64,000 bases of DNA from Charina bottae (taxonomy: Eukaryota; Chordata; Lepidosauria; Squamata; Charinaidae): NCBI GenBank assembly GCA_023362775.1, contig JALMGJ010000011.1:21130001-21194000 (forward strand), in the 5' to 3' direction. Both the position numbers and the translations under genes were made by a program. Below, piece after piece: positions 35,714 through 46,210 of the stretch. Numbering within the stretch: the first letter of the stretch is position 1; the number at the start of each line of letters is the position of its first letter. Under the pieces are notes generated by a model. The model saw only the letters and a list, made by a program, of their open reading frames with translations. It searched no databases and had not been told where the DNA came from.

Positions 35714-37809
35714 TTTATCCATAAGTTTTATTAAATTTTAAAATACATATTAAGAGGTAATACAAAAGAAAAGAAATAGAAATACAAAGTAAGAAAAAGG
35801 AAAAGAAAAAGTGAAGTCAAAAAATAACAAACAAAGAAAATATAGAAAATAGATGTCCTCCAATTTATCCTTGAACTTTAAGTACAACAATTAACTTTAA
35901 ATGTTAGTCCTTTATACAATACACAGAAACTTTTCTTTGTCATATACCCTTTGATTTCTATAATCCAATCTTCTGTTCTTCATATAGGTTTCGCCTTTCT
36001 TGATATCTTCCAACAATCCATCTCTGGTTTCTACTCCTTAGAATAGTAATCAAATGTTCATTGTTGCATCAATTAAATGTTTTCCATTTGCTCTTTCCAC
36101 TTTTACATCTATATTTATATCTTCAATAAAGTCCAATTAGTATAACAAATAAAGGCCTTATCTACGTCTAATAAAATACAGTATATTCTGTTCATGTTAT
36201 GACTATATATTCCATTAATACATAATCTAACATATTACATAACATAATACATAATATAGCAAAAATACAAAACCTAACATAACATATAACCTAATACATA
36301 CAACATATTCTTGTAATAACCTACATTCTAATTCCATCTCATCATCTCATTGTCTTCTCATAAATGTGTCTCCAGAAAGAGTAATATATAATATCAACAT
36401 ATTTATTTATAATCTTGTATCTTACACTTAAAATATCATGTTTTTATGCATCTGTAAGTTTCTCATATCTGTGCTTACTCTGTGTACAATACCAAATCCG
36501 CATTTTCATTCACCTTGCATTCCAAATCAATATCAATAAATCTCCTGTTTAGGTTATGCCAATATCACGATATGCAACTTGTTTATTTCTGTAACTCATG
36601 TGGGATATCAAAATGTTTATTTTGCCATATCTATCAATTTGCATATTAAAATCTTCCTGTCTCAGCTGCCACAATGTATTTATGCCCAAACATTTAATAG
36701 ACCACTTCCTGTAAAATATCATAATCTTCTTCTGTACCAATACATTCAAAGTCCTCTTTCCCTGTTTCTCTACTGGTTCGAAAGGTCTTTCCTCTGTTTC
36801 TAAATCTGTCCCTTGTATCTTCTGTTCCTGAGCCATCAAAACTATTAATATACGTTCTATGGATTTCTTAATTTGCAAAATTTTTTTGCTGGTTTCTTCC
36901 TTAAAATCCTGAAGTGCTGTGAGAAATGCCATGTTCAAATCGTAATCAGCTGCCGTAGCCAAAACAAAAAATTTTCTCAGGGGAGCAGGGAACAGCTGTT
37001 CTATTATTTATCAATAATGTCTATTTCTTTAAGTAAGAAAAGCTTTTAAAGTAAGAGATGAAAAAATTCCACAGAGCAGTATTTCAAACAGTTTGAAAAG
37101 GAAAGATGAAGATATATTCCAAATGAAAGATAGTCCTTTCTAAAAAAAAGTAGAGAAAAAAAAAAGGTAGAGAGGCACACATTCTCTATACTTTATTCTT
37201 TATTCTTCTTTATTCTTCAGGCTGCAAGCTGCTTAACCCAAACAAACAATTTCTCAAAAGTCAGTTAGTTTGTCGAGTAAGAAATACCAACAAAGTCTCT
37301 TAAATCCCAATTTCTCTGATACAAAAGAAAGGCAGAAAAATACAAAACTTGTTCACTATGTTGCCAAAATAAAATCTATCAAACTTCCACCAAAATTAAT
37401 TATAGCAAAGAAAACACAAAATTAGCCAACATTTTGAACGAAGTCCAAAGATAAATTTTAGATAATAAAAAATGTGCTAATCTAAAAAAGAAAACTAATA
37501 TAAAGTGGTCTAAAAGCTGGCTGTCACTCTTGTGTCTCCCAAGAGACTTACGTTCTCTGCAGAGCTAGGATCCTCCTTCGGCCATTTCATTGCATTCACC
37601 CCGTTCTTCTCCGCGGTGGAAACAACAAAGAAAAACAGGAGTGGGCAATTACAATGGCTCTGTGAGCAATCTTCTGGTTCCCCCTTCTCCAGGGGGAAAC
37701 TTCAGTGGTCTATAGACCCCTGCAAACAAGATAGAAAGTTAGCCAGGTCTCAGAGCTCAGAGCTCTGAGAAACTCTGACTTGTCGAGTTGCCAGCCAGGC
37801 TTGGAGTCC
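35714..37809 (-). mobile_element. L1-like non-autonomous element, 2.1 kb, inserted in Bov-B
   Basis: Flanked by 16-bp duplications TTCCCACTCTTTTATT (35698-35713 and 37810-37825) that lie in the Bov-B coding sequence at the NKRVG codons. The minus strand has a GC-richer 5' leader (about 37500-37809) and a short ORF at 36962-36549 (about 137 residues) opening with a helical region like an L1 ORF1 N-terminus. A long AT-rich 3' part ends in TTAATAAAACTTATGGATAAA. No reverse transcriptase is present. Its 3' end resembles that of the element at 48175-49310. Confidence 0.8.
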
Positions 37810-37825
37810 TTCCCACTCTTTTATT

Positions 37826-38295
37826 GACTATGAGAGCTACTCCATTTCTTCTAAGGGATTCTTGCCCACAGTAGTATATATAATGGTCTCCTGAATTAAA
37901 TTTGCCCATTCCTGTCCATTTTAGTTTGCTGATTCCCAAGATGTCGATGTTCAATCTTGTCATCTCATGTTTGACCACATCCAGCTTACCTTGATTCATA
38001 GATCTTACATTCCAGGTTCCTATGCAATATTGTTCTTTACAGCATCGGACATTCCTTCCACTTCCAGACACATCCACAACTGAGCGTCCTTTCGGCTTTG
38101 GCCCAGCTGCTTCACTCTTTCTGGAGCTACTCGGAATTGCCCTCTGCTCTTCCCCAGTAGCATTTTGGACACCTTCCGACCTGAGGGGCTCATCTTCCAG
38201 CGTCATATCTTTTAGCCTTTTGATACTGTCCATGGGTTTTCTTGGCAAGGTTACTGGAGTGGTTTGCCATTCCCTCCTCCAGTTTTGGACCACGT
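37826..38295 (-). pseudogene. Bov-B endonuclease N-terminal part
   Basis: Reads YCIGTWNVRSMNQGKLD, NIDILGISKLKWTGMG and YIYYCGQESLRRNGVALIV, the APE-type endonuclease opening of Bov-B. In the ISxLKW motif the usual metal-binding Glu is replaced by Lys. It is separated from the rest of the protein by the L1-like insertion at NKRVG. Confidence 0.9.
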
Positions 38296-38491
38296 TTTGT
38301 CAGAACTCTCCGTCATGACCTGTTCTTCTTGACCCGACTTCATTGAGTTACGCAAGCCCCTTCGCCACGACAAGGCATGGATCCATGAAGGGGAGAGGCA
38401 GTATACCTTTGAATAATTGCCAAGCAAAAACAGAAAAATTGTGCAAGCTTATGGTTCGTCAGTATATGAAAATAATCGGTGTCCTTAAAAA

Positions 38492-39287
38492 AAGCTGCAG
38501 TCTGAATCCAGCAGTTTTTTACAAGAGCACAACTTCTTTGCCAAATATTTTGGCCTCACAAGACTTTCAATTAAGGGAGATGTATCCCTTTATTAATACT
38601 GTATAGGAAAACTGCAATATTTTCTCAGGACAAAAGCTGAACAATTTCCTAACGCTAATCTGGTGAGGTGAGGATGTTGTAATAGATGATAGGTGTGGTG
38701 CTCATCACGATGGAAGTCACATTTAATGTTGTCTGGGTGCTGTGCATGTTACAATGCAAATTGCAAGATGGGCAGTATTTAGTGAGTGCAGAGGACAAGT
38801 GTACAGTAGATGGGGTAGTGTATGGAGTCAAATAGTGTGTATTTGTATCAATAATGCATGCATTACAATTGCAGAGACATGCTACTATTGTTGGATGCAT
38901 TTTTATGTGAGGAGGAGAAATATTTTACTAAGGGGAAGCATGTATGTGTGATGTGACCGCCATCTATGGGTTTATGTTATGTACTTCACTGTAAATGCCC
39001 ACAGTTCACTAGATGCTTAATAGGAGGAACCATTAGGTGTATTTTTTTTTTAAAAAATCTTATTTTTGCAGAATACATATTCTTTTCTTAGTTATCCTTA
39101 GCCTAACATTTTTGGTAGCATTATGAAAAGACCCCACAAAATAGAAATCTGTACTGTAATGATTTCTCCTCCCCACTGTGTGCTGTTGTTAGCCATTTGT
39201 AATATAGTAAAACCTTGGGCTGGAGAAGAATCAATTCTTTTTTTAATTCATAAAAGCTTCCCTGCTTCTCTCAACATGATTATTACT
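38492..39287. other. Unannotated AT-rich stretch in putative MYADM intron
   Basis: No gene, RNA or repeat family recognised. Confidence 0.4.
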
Positions 39288-39414
39288 AGGGCTACTTGAT
39301 CTGGGCTGCAGAAACCTGAAAGACCATTAGATGGCAGCAGATAGTTACATTTTCTAGATTTCTTTGCTGCCATCTACTGGTCTTTCAGAATTTTGTAGCC
39401 CAGTTTGGTAGCCC
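39288..39414. mobile_element. Palindromic MITE (GGGCTAC family), 127 bp
   Basis: Inverted arms: GGGCTACTTGATCTGGGCTG with AAAGACCATTAGATGGCAGC on the left, complemented by GCTGCCATCTACTGGTCTTT and CAGTTTGGTAGCCC on the right, with a short loop. Second member at 15093-15206. Confidence 0.75.
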
Positions 39415-39437
39415 TTCTCTTGTCCACTAAGCCAGAG

Positions 39438-40037
39438 GGTGACCATACGTCCCGTTTTGAACAGGACAGTCCCGTTATTTTAGCATTTTTCAACCGTCCC
39501 GTCGTTTTGATCAAAATCTCCATTTTGTCCCTTTTTTAAACCCGGCGGGAAGGAGGACAGGAAGACAGGAAGGAGGACTGGAGCCGGACTTGCCATTGGA
39601 GGCAGCCCGGAAGAGGCCCTATCAGCGCGGCAACTGTAAGCCCAGTTGCCATGTGCGATCGCAGCAGCAGAAGCAACACCACAGTCCAGGTTCCTGCCTC
39701 CTTACCTGATCCTGAGATTGTCTGCCCAGCAGTGGCGAGGCCAGGGAAAGCAGGCACGGGAAGGTTGTGGGAAGAGGGTGCGTGTGTGTGTGTGCGTGCG
39801 CGCAGATTACTTGCTCAGCGTAATCGCACGCGCACACACACACACACACTAGGCTGACCATACGTCCCGTTTTGAACGGGACAGTCCCATTTTTTAAACA
39901 ATTCTGGAGCTTCCCATCATTTTAATAAAAATACCCATTTTGTCCCATTATTGAAAGTTCCTGTGGCGAAGCGCGCGCAAATGCGCGCCCACTTTCTCCA
40001 GGGTCGTTTTTTACCTCAAAGAAATATGGTCAGCCTA
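39438..40037. mobile_element. Non-autonomous DNA element(s) with GGTGACCATACGTCCCG end, nested
   Basis: The left part (39438-39849) begins GGTGACCATACGTCCCGTTT. At 39852-40035 a second member lies between TA dinucleotides with matching inverted ends, GGCTGACCATA and TATGGTCAGCC. A GGAGGCAGCCCGGAAGAGG block at about 39597 is shared with 41816 in the element at 41660-42070. The superfamily is not certain; TA flanks would suit Tc1/mariner. Confidence 0.65.
39782..39849. repeat. (GT)n / (AC)n inverted pair able to form a hairpin
   Basis: A GT/GCGT run ending GATTAC (39805-39810) faces GTAATC (39820-39825) followed by a GCAC/AC run, with a 9-nt spacer. The arms are imperfectly complementary over about 28 bp. 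Confidence 0.75.
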
Positions 40038-40320
40038 TCCAAGCGGGGCTTTTCATGCCGGTGCCGTCCAGGGTTTGCATCCGACCACGTGACTGGGGAA
40101 GTTGTATAGGAGCCGAGATTCACTGCGGGAGTACAAACGTCGCATTTATCCCCCACTTATTCTCACTGCTGCTCGGGCTGCCTTCTGCTTGCAGCCTCCG
40201 CCGGCTTCCCTGTCTTTAATCCCTTGCAGAAATGTCAGGCGAGGAGAAAGAATTGGCTTTAACTCCCAAGGAGGGGGGCTTGGGAAGCCGCTATAGATCA
40301 GGAACAGTGTGCTGTAGATA

Positions 40321-40655
40321 CAGGGAGGGAGGGAGGGAGGAAGGAAGGAAGGAAGGGGGGAGGGGGGGAGGGGAGGAGGAAGAGGAGAAGGAGGGAAGGA
40401 AGGAAGGAAGGAAGGAAGGAAGGAAGGAAGGAAGGAAGGAAGGAAGGAAGGAAGGAAAGGGAGAGAAGGAAGGAAGAAGAGGGGGAGGAGGGAAGGAGGG
40501 AGAAGGAAGGACAGAAGGAAGGAAGGGGGAGGAAATGGGAGGGAGGAAGGAAGGAAGGAAGAAGGGGAGAGAAGGAAGGAAGGAAGAAGAGGGAGAAGGG
40601 AAGGAGGAAGAGGGTAAAGAAGGAAGGGAGGAAAGGCGGGAGGGAGGAAGGAAGG
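40321..40655 (+). repeat. Purine-only GGAA/GGGA simple repeat, 335 bp
   Basis: Almost every base is A or G, dominated by GGAA units with the purest run at about 40395-40457. The long Glu/Lys/Gly/Arg frame across it is an artefact. Confidence 0.96.
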
Positions 40656-41576
40656 ATATGAGAACAGTACACTATGGCTGTGCAGCTCTTTGGATCACGA
40701 GGTACGAGGAAGCTTCTAAACCTGCTCTTAGAAGTATCTTTTTGCCTTTAAATCCAAAGAGCAACTGATCCATGGTTTATAACATGCAACCTCCTTGGTG
40801 GTCTCCTGCAAAGACCTCCAGAAAGGGTTAGCCAATTATCCTTTTCAACATGACGGAAGGGGGAAATCATTATCTTCAGGACTGGGCAGTAATATTATCT
40901 ATGGCACCCATTAAATGTACATCAAAGCAATCTGAGCTTTCCACAAGGCCCCATCCCCTCCTTTTGGAGCGTGTCCCTCCCAGCGCACCGTTCGAGGGTC
41001 AGTGCAATCCTTCAGTTGCAATCCTTGGTGGGACACCAAGTGCAAAAGATTAGGAGAAACGCTAGTGCCCCGTCGAATGATCTGGGTAGGAAGCGTGCCA
41101 GCCTCACAAAACAAAAAAAAAGCTGAGCAAACTTCCCGCTTGTCTCTAGCAATCGTTCGATATTCCTCTTGCCCTAATAAGGGAGGGGGAAAAAACTATT
41201 TTAACCCTAGAGTGGGAAATAAACATCCCTCTTTTTCATTAATTCCTTCTCACAAAGCTAGACAATCTCTTTGCTGCTATGGTTTTAATTCTATTTTTTT
41301 TCCAGTTTCCAGGGGATATAAGGTCTCTTAATGCACCTATTCCACTTTGAGGAAGGGCATTGAAAACAAGCACACACCTGCACAAATGTGCCCCTGAATT
41401 TCTTTCATTTGCTGTGCAATTTTGGCTATGGGACCTTGGTGGGGCTTGAAAAAAGGGCCTGCGATTTACAGAAGGCCATAAACCCTGGTTGGCTTATCCT
41501 GTTTTAGCTAGTAGTGTCCCTTTCTCTATAAAGATATAGATATAACTATAGATTAGTTATACAGTGTGTGGGATAT
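40656..41576. other. Unannotated stretch in putative MYADM intron
   Basis: No gene or complete repeat recognised. Confidence 0.4.
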
Positions 41577-41659
41577 TGAGAGCCAGTTTGGTGTAGTGGT
41601 TAAAGCAACGGGCTAGAAATCGTGAGGCCGTCAGTTCTAGTCCTGCCTTAGGCACAAAG
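41577..41659 (+). mobile_element. SINE tRNA-like head, cut by a DNA element
   Basis: Reads GAGAGCCAGTTTGGTGTAGT, then GGTTAAAGCAACGGGCTAG and GTTCTAGTCCTGCC (A and B boxes), as in the SINEs at 33300 and 46917. It breaks off where the inverted-repeat element at 41660 begins. Confidence 0.8.
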
Positions 41660-42070
41660 TAGGCTGACCATATGTCCCATTTTGAACGGGACAGTCGCTT
41701 TTTTTAGCATTTTTCAACCGTCCAGTCGTTTTGATAAAAATCTCAATTTTGTCCCATTTTTTAAACCCGGTGGGAATGGCACGGAAGGAGGATCCGAGCC
41801 GGAGCTGCCGATTGGAGGCAGCCCGGAAGAGGAAGCCCTCCTGCCTGTCAGCACGCAGCAAAGGAGGGCGGAGAGGTAGAGAGGAGGGTGATTGGCTAGG
41901 CGGGAGCCAATCGTGTGGACCGGGGGGTGGGGTTTGCAGGCGGGAGCCAATCACACGGACCGGGGTGTGGGGACCCGTCTTTTTCATGAATACGGAATAT
42001 TACATAACACCCCGTCCCGTTTTGCCATCCCAATGCCCCTTTTTTGCCTCAAGGAAATATGGTCAGCCTA
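41660..42070. mobile_element. Non-autonomous DNA element, TA-flanked, 14-bp perfect inverted ends
   Basis: TAGGCTGACCATAT at the left and ATATGGTCAGCCTA at the right are perfect complements. Same family as 39852-40035 but longer, with a GC-rich centre containing two copies of a GGCGGGAGCCAATC motif. Confidence 0.8.
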
Positions 42071-42221
42071 ACTAAGCCAGAGGGTTTCAAAGTTTTTCAG
42101 GCTGTGGAACCATGTTCTTAAGATTTTTTCCCCCTGGAACGCCTAATCAAGAGGCAAAGCTTTAGTGATAGAAAATGGGCAGTGTTTGAATGAACTTTTT
42201 TTTCCTCTTAATCTCTTCTGG

Positions 42222-42582
42222 TGTAAGGTCCCCCATCGGAACCTTCCACCCCAACATGTGCGCCAGGCAATACACATCGGGATACCGGCTACGGGAGACA
42301 GGAGGAATGCATCCAGCCGGAGACCGATCGTTAACACCTGTCAATATCAGACAACCCATTCATCCACCAGCGAGACAAGAGAGGCGCCAAGAAGGAAACT
42401 GGCAGCGCTGGCAATACACATTGAACTAAATGGGGGGAACCTCATAAAGATCAATCGTTTACCAGAACGGGGCATTCAGATCTTCACCGATGTTAGGGCT
42501 TGTATGTTTCCTTAGTAAAGTTCATTCCGCGTAACCTGGCGTGAGGAGCTTTTATTGGGACATAGCACCCGGAACCATCACA
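42222..42582 (+). repeat. Forward LTR, 361 bp
   Basis: TGTAAGGTCCCCC to CCGGAACCATCACA, with the TG/CA LTR ends. Confidence 0.9.
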
Positions 42583-42685
42583 GAAAGATCTGAATCAACA
42601 ACACCAGTCGATTTTTCCCGGAGACAACCCCGTAACTTTGGCAAATTGTCCGTCGAGAATCGACGCCAACACAACAAAGTAAGTC

Positions 42686-43433
42686 ATGTCGAGCGACAAC
42701 AACTCAGAGAGACCCACCACCCCAACCCAGAGTGCAGCAACCACATCCCAGGGGGCTTCAGCGATCCCGAAGGAAGAAAAAACGGTGACCATCGCACCCA
42801 AAGGGAGTCGAAAAAAGTGTGAGTCGCAGAGACATGAAACCCACAAAATTGAGGAAACCACACCATGGGTATGGGCGCCGAAAAACCTGGCGGAATGGTC
42901 CTTTGGAATCGGAGGTGGGCTAGAAGCTAAAGGCGGAAAACGCACCACGAAACGTGTCACTCAGTCTCAGCGCATGAGAGGAAAAGATGTCCCGACTGGA
43001 CCTAGAGACAGTGAGCCAACAGCTGGGATCAATGAAAATAGTAATGGACAGAATTTTACAAAAACTAGAGGGGCCAACCAAGAAGCAGGGAACAACGAGC
43101 CCAACCGTCTCCGAGGGGGAGGACAAATTCACAGACGACAGCGAGGAAGAAGCGGAGGAATCCGAACCAGAAAACCACGACCAGCCGCAACCCACCCCAC
43201 CCCACGGTCGAATCAGGACTCCGTCTCTCACAGGCAAACCATCAGGGGTAAGCGAATGGAAGATGAGGTTTGATAGGGATCCAAAGAAACTTGCTTGTTT
43301 CATGACACATGTGAGGGGTTTTATGGGGGAATTTGAGGACACTTTACCAACGGAGGACGCTAAAGTAAGGTATGTGTCCAGCTTTTTAGAAGGGGAGGTG
43401 GCAGACTGGCTAGTGGTCATGCCCTTTCTGTGA
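42686..43433 (+). pseudogene. Gypsy/Sushi-like Gag fragment
   Basis: Overlapping + frames from ATG 42686 and ATG 42987. The second has an acidic hinge (DSEEEAEESEPE), then a capsid-like start with RFDRDPKKLACFMTHVRGFM and AKVRYVSSFLEGEVADW, the retrotransposon Gag signature of Ty3/Gypsy elements. It is cut off by the inverted LTR, so no zinc knuckle or Pol is left. Confidence 0.75.
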
Positions 43434-43769
43434 TGGTTCCGGGTGCTATGTCCCAATAAAAGCTCCTCACGCCAGGTTACGCGGAATGAACTTTACTAAG
43501 GAAACATACAAGCCCTAACATCGGTGAAGATCTGAATGCCCCGTTCTGGTAAACGATTGATCTTTATGAGGTTCCCCCCCTTTAGTTCAATGTGTATTGC
43601 CAGCGCTGCCAGTTTCCTTCTTGGCGCCTCTCTTGTCTCGCTGGTGGATGAATGGGTTGTCTGATATTGACAGGTGTTAACGATCGGTCTCCGTCTGGAT
43701 GCATTCCTCCTCTCTGTCTATTGCCTGGCGCACGTGTCGGGGTGGAAGGTTCCAATGGGGGACCTTACA
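43429..43769 (-). repeat. Inverted LTR, 341 bp
   Basis: Reverse complement of the forward LTR, with about 20 bp missing near 43715-43725 and several substitutions. Confidence 0.9.
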
Positions 43770-43842
43770 TCTGGAGCCCCATCAAGTTCTCACGGAACTG
43801 CAGGGTTCGGCAGAAAACAGTTTGAAAAACCCTGCACTAAGG

Positions 43843-44575
43843 CATCTAGCTCACGATGACACTTACAGAAACATGCACCAGCAACAATGGTGCCTTTCGA
43901 GGAAGGATTTTCTGTTCCATTCCATGGGGCAAAACTAAAAGATTTTGCAACAGATTTTCCAAAACATTACATTTAATTTTCCTCATGCGGTCATACAAAC
44001 AGAAAAATACCCTTTAAAAATCGAATGCCATGCTTTCTAAACCGAGAAATCATGTTTCTTTAAGGATGGATAAGAGATCAACCTGGCCTTTGACAATAAA
44101 TAATATGAGATCAATCAGGCTATTTCTTGGCTGAAATCTAATAATTTGTAAAACATATCCTATAGTTTAAGTCTTTAAGTTTTTCTGGAGGCCTCTCTCT
44201 GATGATTGTTGAAATAAATTTTAAAATGCTGCTGCTGTTGTCGTTCAACACCGTTTTGGATGAGTGGCACTTACGTTACTTTTCTCACTTTTAATAATTA
44301 CTGTCTTCCTTGCCGTTGAGCTCCCTTTGTTTTAAGCGATTGACTATTTCTTTCGAGAAAAGCAGCTGGGGCAGGCCCCCCTGATACTCAGAAGCCGCAC
44401 AGGATCTTTGATGGGTGAGATGGTGCCAGTCAGGCAGGGAGACCAAGAATTCCCATATAAATGGCAAACCATTCATGTTTGCATTTTATAGATGGGGTAA
44501 ATCTGAAAATGCCTACAATGATTTAGGAGTAAAATTTGTGAATCTCAAATTGGAGACATTGGACTAGAATTCATA
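43843..44575. other. Unannotated AT-rich stretch
   Basis: No gene or repeat family recognised. Confidence 0.4.
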
Positions 44576-44949
44576 TACAGGAAGTCCTCGCTTAACTACC
44601 ACAATTGGGATCGGAATTTAGGTCGCTAAGTGATGTGGTTGTTAAGCAAATTCGGACCCAAATTTACGACCATTTTTGCGGCAGTTGTTAAGCGAATCAT
44701 GCGGTTCCCTATTGATTTTCCTTATCAGAAGCCAGCTAGGAAGGTCGAAAATGGTGATCATGTGGCTGCGAGATGCTGCAACCGTCGTAAATGTGCGACG
44801 GTTACCAAGCGCCCAAATCGTGATCACGTGACCACGGGGACGCTGCGACGGTCGTAAGTGCAAGGATAGGTCGTAAGTTGGTTTTTTCAGCTCCGTCGTA
44901 ACTCTGGACGGTCACTAAATGAATGGTTGTTAAGCAAGGACTACCTGTA
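44576..44949. mobile_element. MITE with TACAGGAAGTCC / GGACTACCTGTA ends, 374 bp
   Basis: Long imperfect inverted repeats: CAGGAAGTCCTCGCTTAACT on the left and the complement of CAGGTAGTCCTTGCTTAACA on the right. Subterminal GTCGTAA/TTACGAC motifs are also inverted. No coding potential. Confidence 0.8.
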
Positions 44950-45319
44950 ATCCATCCTGGCTGGGACTGCTGGCAGCTGATGTCCAACATACCTGGAGTG
45001 ATACATCTCCCCCATCCCTGCTGTCACTTCTACAGTATTCAGGCAGGTCCAGGAGACAATGGCACTTAGATTAGTCATCCTCAGCTTGTAGTCCTGCAGT
45101 TATTTTGGATTTTTACTGGCAAAGATAAGACTGGAATTCTGGTTGAGAATGATAAGACTGGAAGTCCAACATATTTGGAAGCCACCAGGTTGAAGAAGGC
45201 TGCCCATTTTCCCTCTATTCCCTAGCCCTAAATTCAGGAAATGTATTCTCAACTGTATATTTTAACATGGTAAAGTTTTGCCTTATGTGTCTTTGTTCTC
45301 CTCCCTAGATCTTTGCACA

Positions 45320-46210
45320 ATGCCAGAATCAGGCAACACCAGTGCCCTGACGTCTAACTTGGGCATTGTTCGCCTGCTGCAAGTCCTTTTCACCTGTGTG
45401 ACCTTCAGCTTGGTGGCCGACCGGGAGGCCTGGTATGGTGGCAACGGGGAGTGGTGCATGTTCTCATGGTGTGCCTGTTTTGTCATCACCATCATCATCT
45501 TGGTGGTTGAGTATGCTGACTTTCAGAATCGCATGCCCTTCCCTTGGAAGAACGTCACCATCACTTTTGCCATGTATGCCACACTGATGTGTCTCTCTGC
45601 TTCCATCATCTACCCGGTAACCTTCATTAGGAATCTGATTCTTCCTCGTAAGGAACGGGGATACCGCATTTCGGCCACTTTGTTTTCTTGCCTGGCCTTT
45701 CTAGCTTACCTCACCGAGGTCAACATAACCAGAGGTAAGGCAGGAGAAGCTACCGGCTACGTGGCGACCGTCCCAGGATTGCTGAAGGTGATGGAGACTT
45801 TTATTGCCTGCCTCATCTTTGTCTTCATAAGTAACCCAGTTTTGTATGATGAGCCAGAAGCTGTTCAGTGGTGCATGGCGGTCTACTGCATCTGTTTCAT
45901 CTTCTCGCTTGTGGTGATTATCCTCTGCGTTGGCGAATGCACCGGCTCATTGCCATGCCCGTTTGACAAATTCCTCAGCAACTGCACTTTCTTGGCCGTG
46001 CTCATGTATGCCACCGCCATAATTGTTTGGCCAATCTACAAGTTTGACAGAAAACATGGGGGACACCCATCCCGACCCTGGTACTGTAGGAGAGCCAGCT
46101 TCTGTTCCTGGGACAAGGATGTTTCCATAGCACTTCTGACCGCTTTCAATCTACTGATGTACCTCGCAGATCTGGTGTATTTTGCACGGCCGACATTCCT
46201 CCAGGGGTAG
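45320..46210 (+). CDS. MYADM: MYADM, myeloid-associated differentiation marker (MARVEL membrane protein)
   Basis: A single coding exon of 296 residues. A branch/pyrimidine tract and CTCCCTAG acceptor end at 45308, and the first ATG after it is at 45320, so the ATG at 45278 (before the acceptor) was not used. The protein has eight hydrophobic spans in two MARVEL-like quartets, roughly residues 14-34, 47-65, 78-100, 115-136, 150-172, 184-206, 218-238 and 266-288. Conserved family blocks include [36 protein letters not shown] and [18 protein letters not shown]. In mammals MYADM sits in cholesterol-ordered plasma membrane domains and supports Rac1 targeting and endothelial barrier function. A human-type protein is about 320 residues, so length fits. 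MYADM-like paralogues are the alternative. No frame damage was seen. Confidence 0.93.
   Translation: MPESGNTSALTSNLGIVRLLQVLFTCVTFSLVADREAWYGGNGEWCMFSWCACFVITIIILVVEYADFQNRMPFPWKNVTITFAMYATLMCLSASIIYPVTFIRNLILPRKERGYRISATLFSCLAFLAYLTEVNITRGKAGEATGYVATVPGLLKVMETFIACLIFVFISNPVLYDEPEAVQWCMAVYCICFIFSLVVIILCVGECTGSLPCPFDKFLSNCTFLAVLMYATAIIVWPIYKFDRKHGGHPSRPWYCRRASFCSWDKDVSIALLTAFNLLMYLADLVYFARPTFLQG

Larger units (their letters stand above)
33778..38393 (-). mobile_element. Bov-B (RTE) LINE, 3'-truncated, between 98-bp direct repeats
   Basis: On the minus strand the 5' end (complement of GTTACGCAAGCCCCTTCG) is at about 38340-38393, followed by the endonuclease and reverse transcriptase. The element stops abruptly at 33778 after the RT box, without the Bov-B 3' tail. 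The same 98 bp, with one mismatch, lie at 33680-33777 and 38394-38491 as a target-site duplication. A 2.1-kb L1-like insertion splits it. Bov-B elements are abundant in squamates and known to spread horizontally among vertebrates. Confidence 0.9.
42222..43769 (+). mobile_element. Gypsy-like LTR element with its two LTRs in inverted orientation
   Basis: A forward LTR (42222-42582) and a reverse-complement LTR (43429-43769) enclose 846 bp. Perfect 5-bp duplications TCTGG flank the whole unit (42217-42221 and 43770-43774), showing it was inserted as one piece. The inverted match continues 5 bp past each LTR into the interior (GAAAG / CTTTC). The interior holds a leader and a Gag N-terminal region. 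Confidence 0.92.
42078..43834. mobile_element. Old hAT-type element hosting an LTR-element insertion
   Basis: Left end CAGAGGGTTTCAAAG and right end CAGTTTGAAAAACCCTG are inverted, flanked by AACTAAGC and CACTAAGG (6 of 8 identical). Without the LTR insertion it is only about 205 bp. Confidence 0.55.

Noticed and set aside
40232..40768. 178-codon Glu/Lys/Gly-rich frame starting MSGEEKELALTPKEG
   Set aside because: Mostly a translated GGAA array. The first 25 codons follow an AG-like acceptor but have no recognised family.
39424..42084. 15-bp identity ACTAAGCCAGAGGGT at 39427 and 42071 as a target duplication
   Set aside because: Flanking elements do not define one insertion between them, so chance or shared element ends is more likely.
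45278..45319. Upstream ATG extending MYADM by 14 residues
   Set aside because: It lies before a strong CTCCCTAG acceptor and the added residues do not look like MYADM; the ATG at 45320 is preferred.
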